NCBI RefSeq assembly: GCF_001046895.1
Contig: NZ_CAQI01000059.1
Location: 124,001 to 188,000 of the forward strand
Direction of reading: 5' to 3'
From: Pseudarthrobacter siccitolerans
GTDB lineage: Bacteria; Actinomycetota; Actinomycetes; Actinomycetales; Micrococcaceae
DNA length: 64,000 nt
Positions 46,070-54,740 of this stretch are shown here, piece by piece. The position numbers were made by a program, and so were the translations under genes. The notes below the pieces were generated by a model. The model did no database searches. It worked only from the letters and a program-made list of their open reading frames with translations, and was not told the origin of the DNA. The first letter of the stretch is position 1. Every line of letters starts with the position of its first letter.

Positions 46070-46963
46070 ATGAGCACCATGACTGAAACCCGTACCGCCA
46101 CCCGCTCATCCGCAGGTTCACGCGGCGTGACCTTTTCCGGCGTCCTGCGGTCCGAATGGATCAAGCTGTGGTCCCTGTTGTCCACCCGCATCCTGCTGCT
46201 TTTGACGCTGCTTGCCATCGTGGGCGTGGGGGCGCTGGCAGTCCTGATCCGCTACACCTACCTGGACGAGATGATCAGCCGGGCCAGGGACCAGGGTCAG
46301 ACGATGACCCCTGACATGCTGGAGAAATCCTTCCCCCCGGGCTCTGGTTTTGACCTGTACAACCTGCCCAACGCAGGGCTGCAGATCGGCATCCTGATCC
46401 TCGGTTCGCTCGCGGTCCTCTTTATGTCCTCCGAGTACGCCACGGGAATGATCCGTTCCACCATGAACGCGGTCCCGCGCCGCACCCCGGCCTTCGTGGC
46501 CAAGGCGATTATCCTCACCGCTATCTCCTACGTCATCACCACCATTGCGGGGGCAGCCACCTTCCTGATCGCCATGCCGGTGTTCCAGGGCATCGGCTTC
46601 GACCTCGACTGGTCCACCGACGGCGTGGTCTACAGCGTCTTCACCGGTGGCCTCTACGTGGCCGGCGTCGCCCTGATCGGACTGTCCCTGGGAACGCTGT
46701 TGCGCAACTCTGCCGGCGGCATCACCGTCCTGGTGGCCCTGTTCTTCGTCCTGTCCATCGCCGCAAGCTTTATGACCCTCATTCCCGGCGAGTTCTGGAA
46801 GTACGTCCCGCAGTACATTCCCAGCGAAGCGGGCGGGCGGTTCCTGTCGATCGGACACACCGACGGGATCATTGACCCCTGGCACGGCGGCCTGATCTTC
46901 CTGGGCTACGTCCTGCTGTTCCTCATCCCGGCCATGATCGTGCTGAAGAAGCGCGACGTATAA
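46070..46963 (+). CDS. ABC transporter permease (ABC-2 type)
   Basis: A 297-residue membrane subunit with about six helices, partner of the preceding ATPase. It starts with a cytoplasmic tail (GVTFSGVLRSEWIKLWSL) typical of ABC-2 permeases. The segment FMSSEYATGMIRSTMNAVPR is the coupling-helix region characteristic of the bacitracin/lantibiotic-type and related families. The sensor kinase follows 23 bp later, so the ABC pair and the two-component system probably work together; the exported compound is unknown. Confidence 0.85.
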   Translation: MSTMTETRTATRSSAGSRGVTFSGVLRSEWIKLWSLLSTRILLLLTLLAIVGVGALAVLIRYTYLDEMISRARDQGQTMTPDMLEKSFPPGSGFDLYNLPNAGLQIGILILGSLAVLFMSSEYATGMIRSTMNAVPRRTPAFVAKAIILTAISYVITTIAGAATFLIAMPVFQGIGFDLDWSTDGVVYSVFTGGLYVAGVALIGLSLGTLLRNSAGGITVLVALFFVLSIAASFMTLIPGEFWKYVPQYIPSEAGGRFLSIGHTDGIIDPWHGGLIFLGYVLLFLIPAMIVLKKRDV

Positions 46964-46986
46964 CCGGGCAGGAATACAAGAAGGAC

Positions 46987-48411
46987 GTGACAGAGAAGGC
47001 ATTTGCCAGGGACGCGCCGGCCGGACAGGCCGACGCGTCCTTTGCCGAGCTCACCGCAAGGCGCAGGGGACTGATCCGGCGCTACCTGCACGGGCATCCG
47101 CAGGTGATGGATGCCGTGGTGGCGCTCAGCTACGTCCTGCTGGTGGCACCCACGGTGGTGGACGCCGTCGCATCCGGCAAGTGGATTCCCGCGCTCCTGC
47201 TGGCTGCCGTTGCGGGGGCGTTGCTCCTCCGGCGTTCCCGCCCGGTTGGCCTCGTTGCCTTCGTGGCCGTGGCGGAAGTGGCCGTGACCCTGCTGCATCC
47301 GTGGGGGTCCAACGTCTCGGCCGGCCTGTGGTTTTCGCTCTATGCCGTGGCGGTGGCGCGCAGCCGCCGCTACGCACTCGTCACTACTGCCGTGGCCACC
47401 GCGCCGCTGGCGCTCCTTTACCTCCTGGCCGCCGTCGGACCGTTGCGGGTTGACGTTGTCCACACCCATGTCAACCCGGACGACTTCCACCTTCTGACCA
47501 GCATCGCCACCGGTGCCACCATCGCACTGTCCAATGTCATTGCAACGGGAATCGGCATCTCCGTCCGGCAGCGGCGCGAACACGAACAGGAAATTGCCGC
47601 CTGGGCCGCCCGGACCGCAAGCCTGGCGTCCGTCAATGAACGGAACCGGATCGCCCGGGAGATGCACGACGTCGTGGCCCACTCGCTGACGGTGATGGTC
47701 AGCCTGTCGGACGGCGCCGCCGTCGTGGTCCGGAAAAGCCCCGAGCGCGCCGGCGAGGTGCTCGGCGAACTGTCCCGGACGGGCCGCACGGCCCTTGCCG
47801 ATATGCGCAGGGTCCTGGGCGTCCTTCGTGACGACGGACGGGCGGCGCCGCGGCTGCCGCCAGCTTCGGGGGACGGCCTGTCCGTGCTCCTTGAGGGGTT
47901 CCGCACGGCGGGCCTGCCCCTGCATTACTCCCACAGCGGCCCGGCGCTGCCTGATGATGCCGCCTTCCAGCTCACGGTCTACCGGATCGTCCAGGAATCG
48001 CTGACCAATGTGCTGCGTTACGGCCGTTCGCTGGGCAGGGTGGACGTCTCGATTGTCCGCGCCGGTTCAACGGTCACCATTGACGTGTCCGACGACGGCG
48101 CGGGAGTTCCGGGAGATACCTCACTTGCGGGCGGCAGCAGTTCGGCCGCCGAGCACGCCTCCTACGGCACCCCTTCCCACGGCACGGGCCAGGGAATCTC
48201 CGGAATGGCTGAGCGCGCCCGTATATATGCCGGCACCCCTTCCCACGGCACGGGCCAGGGAATCTCCGGAATGGCTGAGCGCGCCCGTATATATGCCGGC
48301 ACCGTGGAAGCCGGCCGCAGCGGCCGGGGCTGGCGTGTGCATGCCGTGCTTTCCTGGCCCGCCGACGTTTCCGAATCCTTCCGTCCGCACGAACTGCAAG
48401 GGAAAGCATGA
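46987..48411 (+). CDS. Sensor histidine kinase (HisKA_3 type) with internal duplication
   Basis: A 474-residue membrane kinase of the NarL/DesK type. About six N-terminal helices occupy residues 35-190. The dimerisation domain has the phospho-accepting His227 in ERNRIAREMHDVVAHS. The HATPase domain carries VDVSDDGAGVPG. Next comes an exact repeat of 22 residues (about 394-415 and 416-437) containing GQGISGMAERARIYAG, which is the G2 box. Normal kinases have this once, so the ATP lid is lengthened and activity may be altered. The GTG start follows the permease by 23 bp, and the response regulator overlaps by 4 bp. Confidence 0.9.
   Translation: MTEKAFARDAPAGQADASFAELTARRRGLIRRYLHGHPQVMDAVVALSYVLLVAPTVVDAVASGKWIPALLLAAVAGALLLRRSRPVGLVAFVAVAEVAVTLLHPWGSNVSAGLWFSLYAVAVARSRRYALVTTAVATAPLALLYLLAAVGPLRVDVVHTHVNPDDFHLLTSIATGATIALSNVIATGIGISVRQRREHEQEIAAWAARTASLASVNERNRIAREMHDVVAHSLTVMVSLSDGAAVVVRKSPERAGEVLGELSRTGRTALADMRRVLGVLRDDGRAAPRLPPASGDGLSVLLEGFRTAGLPLHYSHSGPALPDDAAFQLTVYRIVQESLTNVLRYGRSLGRVDVSIVRAGSTVTIDVSDDGAGVPGDTSLAGGSSSAAEHASYGTPSHGTGQGISGMAERARIYAGTPSHGTGQGISGMAERARIYAGTVEAGRSGRGWRVHAVLSWPADVSESFRPHELQGKA
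48166..48297 (+). repeat. Exact 66-bp tandem duplication
   Basis: Copies at 48166-48231 and 48232-48297 are identical as far as I can compare, and the first 6 bp of a third follow. The length is a multiple of three, so the reading frame of the kinase gene is kept. Lack of divergence suggests a recent event or an assembly error. Confidence 0.9.
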
Positions 48412-49100
48412 CCAGTAACCCGGCCACCACAGTCCTTCTGGTAGATGACCAGCCGCTGCTCCGGATGGGGTTCCGGCTCATCCTCGAAGGGGAGGATGAC
48501 CTGCGGATAGTGGGTGAAGCCTCCGACGGTGCCGAGGCCGTCCGGCTGGTCCGCGAACATAGCCCGGACGTGGTGCTGATGGATGTGCGGATGCCCGTGC
48601 TGGACGGTATTGAGGCCACCCGCGCCATCACGGAATCCGGAGCGTGTTCCCGGATCATCATCCTGACCACCTTCGACGTGGACGAGTATGCGTTCGCCGG
48701 TCTCCAGGCAGGTGCTTCCGCTTTCCTCCTGAAGGACGCCGCCCCGCAGGACCTGATCAATGCAGTGCGGGTGGTGGCCTGCGGTGACGCGGTGGTGGCG
48801 CCCAGGGTGACCCAGCGGTTGCTCGAAACGTACGTGCGGGGTGCCGCCAAGCCCGTCCCCGCGGTGCCGGCGCCGGATCCCCTCCTGGCGGACCTGACGC
48901 CCAGGGAAACGGAGATGCTCGAGGCGATGGCAGAGGGACTGTCCAACGCGGAGATCGCCCACCGGTACTTCCTGTCCGAGGCGACGGTGAAGACGCACGT
49001 GCGGCGGATCCTCACCAAGCTTCACCTCCGCGACCGCGTCCAGGCGGTGGTCTATGCCTACGAGACCGGCCTGGTGGTGCCGAGCAACCCGGATTACTGA
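48408..49100 (+). CDS. LuxR-family response regulator
   Basis: A 230-residue NarL-type regulator. Receiver domain: acidic pair in VLLVDDQPLLRMG, phospho-acceptor Asp59 in VVLMDVRMP, and the conserved lysine in FLLKDAAP. C-terminal LuxR helix-turn-helix: LTPRETEMLEAMAEGLSNAE and ATVKTHVRRILTKLHLRDR. It overlaps the kinase gene by 4 bp. Its likely targets include the adjacent ABC exporter, by context. Confidence 0.93.
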   Translation: MTSNPATTVLLVDDQPLLRMGFRLILEGEDDLRIVGEASDGAEAVRLVREHSPDVVLMDVRMPVLDGIEATRAITESGACSRIIILTTFDVDEYAFAGLQAGASAFLLKDAAPQDLINAVRVVACGDAVVAPRVTQRLLETYVRGAAKPVPAVPAPDPLLADLTPRETEMLEAMAEGLSNAEIAHRYFLSEATVKTHVRRILTKLHLRDRVQAVVYAYETGLVVPSNPDY

Positions 49101-49163
49101 TCGCACAGCCTGGGCACAGGAATGGCCTATGCAGGTGACAGCTCCGGCAGGTTGGATGGTGGC

Positions 49164-50040
49164 ATGACCAAAAGCCTTCCCCATCCGGACCACGACCGCG
49201 GCCTGGAGTTCGACCTGTCCACGATGATGAGCCGCCGCTCACTGGGCATGTTCCTGGGCGCGGGAGGTGCCGCCGCTGCGCTGGCTGCCTGCACCCCGGG
49301 TGGGTCAAGCTCCGGCGCCAGCCCTTCGGCGTCGTCGGCTGCAGCCTCGGCAACGCCGTCGGCTTCTGTTTCGGCCACTCCGTCCCCTACATTGACCCGG
49401 GCCATTGCAGAATGCGGAGTCGAGATTCCGCAGGAAACCGCCGGACCGTACCCGGGCGACGGCTCCAACGGGCCGAACGTCCTCGAAGCCTCGGGAGTGG
49501 TGCGGCGGGACATCACCTCCAGCTTCGGAACCGGGACCGCCAAGGCCGAGGGCGTACCCCTGACCTTCACGCTGACGCTGCTGGATAACGCCAACGGCTG
49601 TCCCGTTGGCCGGGGCGGCCGTTTACGCCTGGCATTGTGACCGGGACGGGAAGTACTCCATGTACGATTCCAGCCTGGAAAACGAGAACTTCCTGCGCGG
49701 GGTCCAGGAGGCCGACGCGAACGGCCAGGTCACGTTCACGTCGATCTTCCCCGGCGCGTACATGGGCCGCTGGCCGCACATCCACTTTGAAGTGTTCGAG
49801 TCCATGAGCAACGCGACAGCTGCAGGCCAAGTGCTGGCCGTTTCGCAAATAGCGCTCACCCAGGCCGCCTGCGAGGACGTGTACGCCACCGCGGGCTACG
49901 AGTCCAGTGCGCGGAACTTTCCGCGGACAACTCTTCAGTCGGACAATGTGTTCGGCGATGACGGCGGCATCTACCAGCTCGCCGCCATGTCAGGGTCCGC
50001 GGCCGCGGGCTACACGGCGGGCCTCAACGTCACCATCTAA
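49164..50040 (+). pseudogene. Intradiol dioxygenase-like Tat lipoprotein, frameshifted
   Basis: Two frames together encode one protein. Frame 1 (49164-49640) has a twin-arginine signal (MSRRSLGMFLGAGG) with lipobox LAAC, a Ser/Ala-rich linker and the start of the dioxygenase fold (AECGVEIPQETAGPYPGDGS). Frame 2 (to 50040) continues with GAAVYAWHCDRDGKYSMYD, PGAYMGRWPHIHFEVFES and DNVFGDDGG. The frames join at about 49606-49614, where TTGGCCGGGG appears to hold one extra G. The family is protocatechuate 3,4-dioxygenase beta-like, with tyrosine and histidine iron ligands. Either the gene is broken or there is a sequencing error in the G/C run; a single intact protein of about 290 residues would result from removal of one base. 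Confidence 0.75.
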
Positions 50041-50050
50041 ACTCGGGAGC

Positions 50051-51352
50051 ATGCCTTCTCTTTCCTCCGCCGCAGACCACATCCAGGACCTGGGCGCGTA
50101 TGTCAGCGCGTCGCCGTCGAGCTTTCACGCGGCCCACGAGGCGGCGCGGCAGCTGGAGGCGGCCGGCTTTAGCCGCCTGGATGAGCAGGAGCCCTGGGAG
50201 GGCGGCGCCGGTTCGTTTTTTGTGATCCGGGACGGCGCGCTGATCGCCTGGGTAGTGCCGGAGGGTGCCGGCCCCACCACCGGGTTCAACATCCTGGGGG
50301 CGCACACGGACTCGCCCTCCTTCAAACTCAAGCCCAAGCCCACCATCGGTGCGCACGGCTGGCTGCAGGCGGGGGTGGAGGTGTACGGCGGGCCACTGCT
50401 GAATTCCTGGCTGGACCGTGAGCTGCAGCTGGCCGGCCGGCTGGTGATGCTGGACGGCACCGAGCACCTGGCGGCCACGGGGCCCATGCTGCGCTTCCCG
50501 CAGCTCGCCATTCACCTGGACCGGGCCGTGAATGAGGGCCTGACGCTGGACAAACAGCGGCATATGAATCCGGTGTGGGGGCTGGGAAACCCTTCTGATG
50601 TTGACCTGCTGGCCGTGCTGGCTTCTTCTGTTTCCGAAGCCTCCGTGGATCCCGGGCGTATTGGCGGGTACGACGTCGTTATTGCGGACACGCAGGCACC
50701 TGCGGTTTTCGGGGGGAACGGGGAGTTCTTCGCGTCCGGGCGCCTGGATAATCTTTCGTCCACGCATGCGGGAATGGTTGCTTTGATGGGGCATGCCGCA
50801 TCCGTTTCCGCTGGTGCGCCCATTGCTGTTTTGGCGGCTTTTGACCATGAGGAGATCGGCTCCAACTCCCGTTCGGGGGCCTGCGGTCCGCTCCTTGAGG
50901 ACGTGCTGGTGCGCGTCTCTGACGGTCTTGGCGCGACGGCGGGCCAGCGGCGGCAGGCGCTGGCGGCGTCGTTCTGTATTTCTGCCGATGCGGGGCACGC
51001 AGTGCACCCAAACTATGCTGAACGGCATGACCCGGCCAACCACCCGGTCCTCAACGGCGGGCCGCTGCTGAAGATCAATGCGAACCAGAGGTATGCCACC
51101 GATGCGCCTGGTGCGGCCTTGTGGGCGCGGCTCTGCGGTGAGGCCGGCGTGCCGTACCAGGAGTTCGTCTCCAACAACGCGATCCCCTGCGGCTCGACGA
51201 TTGGACCGCTGACCGCCACCCGGCTGGGGATCCGGACGGTGGATGTGGGGGTTCCGCTGTTGTCGATGCACTCGGCCAGGGAGCTGTGCGGTGTTGAGGA
51301 TCCGCGGCGGTTGGCTGCTGTGGCGGAGCTGTTTTTCCGGACCGCTGTGTAG
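50051..51352 (+). CDS. apeB: M18 family aminopeptidase
   Basis: A 433-residue zinc aminopeptidase that removes N-terminal residues, preferring acidic ones in known members. Metal-ligand motifs are LGAHTDSPSFKLKP, AFDHEEIGSNSRSGACGP and, near the C-terminus, GVPLLSMHSARELCG. The start is the ATG at 50051, 10 bp after the dioxygenase stop; the frame is open further upstream only as a shadow of that gene. Length fits the family. Confidence 0.93.
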   Translation: MPSLSSAADHIQDLGAYVSASPSSFHAAHEAARQLEAAGFSRLDEQEPWEGGAGSFFVIRDGALIAWVVPEGAGPTTGFNILGAHTDSPSFKLKPKPTIGAHGWLQAGVEVYGGPLLNSWLDRELQLAGRLVMLDGTEHLAATGPMLRFPQLAIHLDRAVNEGLTLDKQRHMNPVWGLGNPSDVDLLAVLASSVSEASVDPGRIGGYDVVIADTQAPAVFGGNGEFFASGRLDNLSSTHAGMVALMGHAASVSAGAPIAVLAAFDHEEIGSNSRSGACGPLLEDVLVRVSDGLGATAGQRRQALAASFCISADAGHAVHPNYAERHDPANHPVLNGGPLLKINANQRYATDAPGAALWARLCGEAGVPYQEFVSNNAIPCGSTIGPLTATRLGIRTVDVGVPLLSMHSARELCGVEDPRRLAAVAELFFRTAV

Positions 51353-51648
51353 CTTGCCTGGCTTCCGCCACAAAGGTGGTGCGGATACCCACATAGTGGC
51401 CCCCGTTGCCTAGTTGCGCGGTGGAGCCCAGCCTACGGTTGAAAAATACGCAATGCCCTTTGGGTTTGCGGTCCATGGTTCCGGGCCGCAACAGGGCGGG
51501 ACTGGACAGCCCCGCCACCGAGGGGACGTTCGTGACAACTGATTGACGCAACAGGCAAGGTGCCAGGGCTTTTTGGCGCCAGCCGCTGCGGGGAGTGCAG
51601 ACCCCGTCCGGCTGCTGACCGGTTGCGCCGCGAACATGGAGCCAAAAG
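51353..51648. other. Intergenic region before the surface-glycan locus
   Basis: 296 bp with no gene. A GGTGCC/GGCGCC stem (around 51569-51590) and a CGGGG/CCCCG stem follow each other shortly before the giant secreted protein gene, whose ATG is preceded by GGAG. It probably carries the promoter of the right-hand glycan locus. I compared it by eye with the c-di-GMP and c-di-AMP riboswitches and found no convincing match. Confidence 0.4.
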
Positions 51649-54489
51649 ATGACGTCTGCACCTGGAGTCCTCCCCCGCCGGATCGTCCGCCGCTGGGTAC
51701 CCGCACTGGTCCTCGCCTTGCTGGCTTCAATGTTTTCCATGGCAGTAGATCCTTCGTGGCTGCCCCCTGCCCGGGCAGCAGGTCCCTGCGACGTGCCAGT
51801 GGTCAGCAAGGTGGCCTGCGAGAATACGCAGCCGGGGAGTCCTTCCAGCGAGTGGCGGGTCACGGGCGCCGGAGACAGCACGATCCAGGGCTACGCGACG
51901 TCGATGAGCGTCAATGTCGGGCAGACAGTGACGTTTAAGGTCAAAACGAATGCTTCTGCCTACCGCATCGATATCTTCCGGCTCGGGTATTACCAGGGGC
52001 TCGGGGCGCGAAAGGTTGCCGCCAACCTGCTTCCCTCGGCTCCGCTTCCTCAAGCGCAGCCCAACTGCGCAACGTTCCCGGCTACCGGGCTGGTTGATTG
52101 CGGCAACTGGGCGGTATCCGCCTCATGGCCAGTTCCGGCGGCGGCTGTATCCGGCGTGTACCTTGCGCGGCTGGTCCGTACCGACAATGGGGGGGCCAGC
52201 GTCATTCCCTTCGTGGTTCGGGACGATGCTGCCAAGTCCGATGTTTTGTTCCAGACATCCGACACCACTTGGCAGGCGTACAACACTTACGGTGGCAACA
52301 GCCTCTACACCTGCACGGTGGCCTGCCCGGCCGGCAACCCGCAGGCCTATAAGGCCGCCTTCAAGGTTTCGTACAACCGGCCTTTCAATTCCGCCCTTGA
52401 TGATCAGGGCCGCAGCTGGCTGATGTACGCCGAATACCCCATGATCCGGTTCCTTGAAGCCAACGGCTACGACGTCAGCTACATGAGCGGACTTGACGTC
52501 TCCACAAGGGCGCCGTTGCTCCTGAACCACAAGTCATTCCTGTCAGTCGGGCATGACGAGTACTGGTCTGCTGACCAACGGGCGAATGTTGAGGCGGCCA
52601 GGGATGCCGGCGTGAATCTGGCGTTTTTCAGTGGCAACGAAATGTTCTGGAAGACGCGGTGGGAACCCAGCGCAGACGGCAGCAACACGGCTGGCCGGAC
52701 TCTCGTTTCCTACAAGGACACCCACTTCAACGCTCCCACTGATCCTGTGGCCTGGACCGGTACGTGGCGCGATCCCCGGTATGGGACGGCTACGGGCGGC
52801 GGAAATCCGGAAAATGCGCTGACCGGCCAATACTTCAAGGTCAATTCCGGAACCGCCGACATTGTGGTCCCATCAGCCTTCAAAGAACTCCGGCTCTGGC
52901 GGGGCACCGCCGTTGCCACGATGGCGAACGGCACGTCAGTGACACTCGGGGCCGGCTTGGGGACTCTCGGCTATGAGTGGGACATCGACGCCGATAACGG
53001 TTTCCGGCCGCCAGGGGCCTTCCGTCTCTCCCAGACGAGCAGCACCTCAGCGGAAATATTTACGGACTACGGGTCCAGTACTCTGGGCGGTCAGCCCGCC
53101 ACACACAATCTCACCATGTACAAGGCGGCCAGCGGCGCGCTTGTTTTCGGTGCCGGGACGGTCCAATGGTCATGGGGGCTGGACGGTTTCACCACAGGTA
53201 AGGCCGTCGATAAAAACATGCAGCAGGCCACCGTTAACCTCTTGGCTGACATGGCCTCCCAGCCGATCACCCTGCTTTCCGGGCTCACGGCAGCACAATC
53301 CTCGACCGACCAGACGGCTCCTTCATCAAGCGTGACTTCCCCGGCAGCCGGTGCCACTGTGGCTGATGGCACGATCGTCACCGTGTCCGGAACCGCGCAT
53401 GACGTGGGCGGCGTTGTAGCCGGCGTCGAGGTTTCCACTGACGGTGGCCAGACCTGGCGGCGCGCCAACGGAACCACCAGTTGGACCTTCACCTGGAACG
53501 CCCATGGCAGCCCCGTGTCCATCCTCAAATCCCGGGCAGTGGATGACAGCGGCAATCTTGAATCAGGGTCCGCCGGCAACAATGTGTCGGTTTCGTGCCC
53601 TTGCTCCCTGATGGGTACCAACGTGGCGCCGGCCGTTCCCGACGCCGGCGATGCAAACGCCGTTGAAGTTGGGGCAAAGTTCTACTCCGACGTACCCGGA
53701 ACCATCACCGGTATCCGGTTCTACAAGTCCACACGGAACACGGGCACGCATATCGGCAATATCTGGAGCGAGTCCGGACAAAGACTGGCGAGCGTAACAT
53801 TCTCAAACGAATCCGCCAGCGGGTGGCAAACAGCCAGTTTATCTCCTGCCCTGACGATCACAGCCAACACAAAATACGTCGTCTCATACTTCGCACCTGC
53901 GGGTCACTACTCCCAGGACACCGGCTACTTTTACAACAATCCGACCCCATCCGGTGGCGGGAACAGCGTGGACAGTGCTCCGCTGCATTTCACCCGCAGC
54001 ACGCCGGGGTCCCCCAACGGCTATTACCTATACGGGGGCTCGTCGGGGTTCCCGAACCAGATTTACGATGCCGAGTACTACTGGGTGGACGCCCTGTTCA
54101 CCGCCACGGGAACCGCAGCGCCCTCGGTGTCTATGGCGTCGCCTGCGAGTAACGCCACAGGTGTGGCTGTTGATGTGAAGCCGGCGGTGACTTTCAATCA
54201 ATCTGTTACCGGTTCATCAGTGGTGTTCGGACTCAAAAATGCTGCTGGTGCGTCGGTTTCAGGTTCGGTGGCTTATGAGGCGGCAACAAATAAAGCGACG
54301 TTCACTCCCACGGCTGCCCTGGCCTTCAACACCGTCTACACGGCGACAGTGAGTGGCGCGACGAATTCCTCGGGACAGGTGATGGCTGCTCCGTTCACCT
54401 GGTCCTTCACCACCGCAGCAGCCCCGGCGGCACCGCTGGTATCCGCGCGTCGCCTGCGAGTAACGCCACGGGTGTGGCTGTTGATGTGA
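51649..54489 (+). CDS. Giant secreted DMFA-like/Ig/DUF4082 protein, N-terminal part
   Basis: First part of a secreted modular protein whose frame breaks at about 54440-54447. A signal peptide ends near ARA-AG (about residue 44). Residues 60-530 resemble the large-subunit fold of N,N-dimethylformamidase (SAYRIDIFRLGYYQGLGARK, VGHDEYWSADQRANVEAARD, LAFFSGNEMFWKTRWEP). An Ig-like domain (about 560-650), a DUF4082 domain (about 660-820; VEVGAKFYSDVPGTITGIRF) and a Big_5-like Ig domain (about 825-930; VAVDVKPAVTFNQSV) follow. The last ~16 residues are out-of-frame translation. If one base were restored, the product would continue to 57146 (about 1832 residues). The protein is probably surface-bound and carbohydrate-related; no catalytic activity can be assigned. 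Confidence 0.75.
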   Translation: MTSAPGVLPRRIVRRWVPALVLALLASMFSMAVDPSWLPPARAAGPCDVPVVSKVACENTQPGSPSSEWRVTGAGDSTIQGYATSMSVNVGQTVTFKVKTNASAYRIDIFRLGYYQGLGARKVAANLLPSAPLPQAQPNCATFPATGLVDCGNWAVSASWPVPAAAVSGVYLARLVRTDNGGASVIPFVVRDDAAKSDVLFQTSDTTWQAYNTYGGNSLYTCTVACPAGNPQAYKAAFKVSYNRPFNSALDDQGRSWLMYAEYPMIRFLEANGYDVSYMSGLDVSTRAPLLLNHKSFLSVGHDEYWSADQRANVEAARDAGVNLAFFSGNEMFWKTRWEPSADGSNTAGRTLVSYKDTHFNAPTDPVAWTGTWRDPRYGTATGGGNPENALTGQYFKVNSGTADIVVPSAFKELRLWRGTAVATMANGTSVTLGAGLGTLGYEWDIDADNGFRPPGAFRLSQTSSTSAEIFTDYGSSTLGGQPATHNLTMYKAASGALVFGAGTVQWSWGLDGFTTGKAVDKNMQQATVNLLADMASQPITLLSGLTAAQSSTDQTAPSSSVTSPAAGATVADGTIVTVSGTAHDVGGVVAGVEVSTDGGQTWRRANGTTSWTFTWNAHGSPVSILKSRAVDDSGNLESGSAGNNVSVSCPCSLMGTNVAPAVPDAGDANAVEVGAKFYSDVPGTITGIRFYKSTRNTGTHIGNIWSESGQRLASVTFSNESASGWQTASLSPALTITANTKYVVSYFAPAGHYSQDTGYFYNNPTPSGGGNSVDSAPLHFTRSTPGSPNGYYLYGGSSGFPNQIYDAEYYWVDALFTATGTAAPSVSMASPASNATGVAVDVKPAVTFNQSVTGSSVVFGLKNAAGASVSGSVAYEAATNKATFTPTAALAFNTVYTATVSGATNSSGQVMAAPFTWSFTTAAAPAAPLVSARRLRVTPRVWLLM

Positions 54490-54740
54490 AGCCGGCGGTG
54501 ACTTTCAATCAATCTGTTACCGGTTCATCAGTGGTGTTCGGACTCAAAAATGCTGCTGGTGCGTCGGTTTCAGGTTCGGTGGCTTATGAGGCGGCAACAA
54601 ATAAAGCGACGTTCACTCCCACGGCTGCCCTGGCCTTCAACACCGTCTACACGGCGACAGTGAGTGGCGCGACGAATTCCTCGGGACAGGTGATGGCTGC
54701 TCCGTTCACCTGGTCCTTCACCACCGCAGCAGCCCCGGCG
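54136..54740 (+). repeat. 294-bp tandem repeat encoding an Ig-like domain
   Basis: Copies at 54136-54429 and 54447-54740 differ at one base by eye (A/G near 54159/54470), separated by a 17-bp spacer. The period is 311 bp, not a multiple of three, so the second copy is out of frame with the first. One lost base in the spacer would explain it. Confidence 0.9.

Noticed and set aside
51353..51648. Riboswitch (c-di-GMP or c-di-AMP type) before the glycan locus
   Set aside because: Stems are present, but the conserved core sequences of these classes could not be matched by eye.
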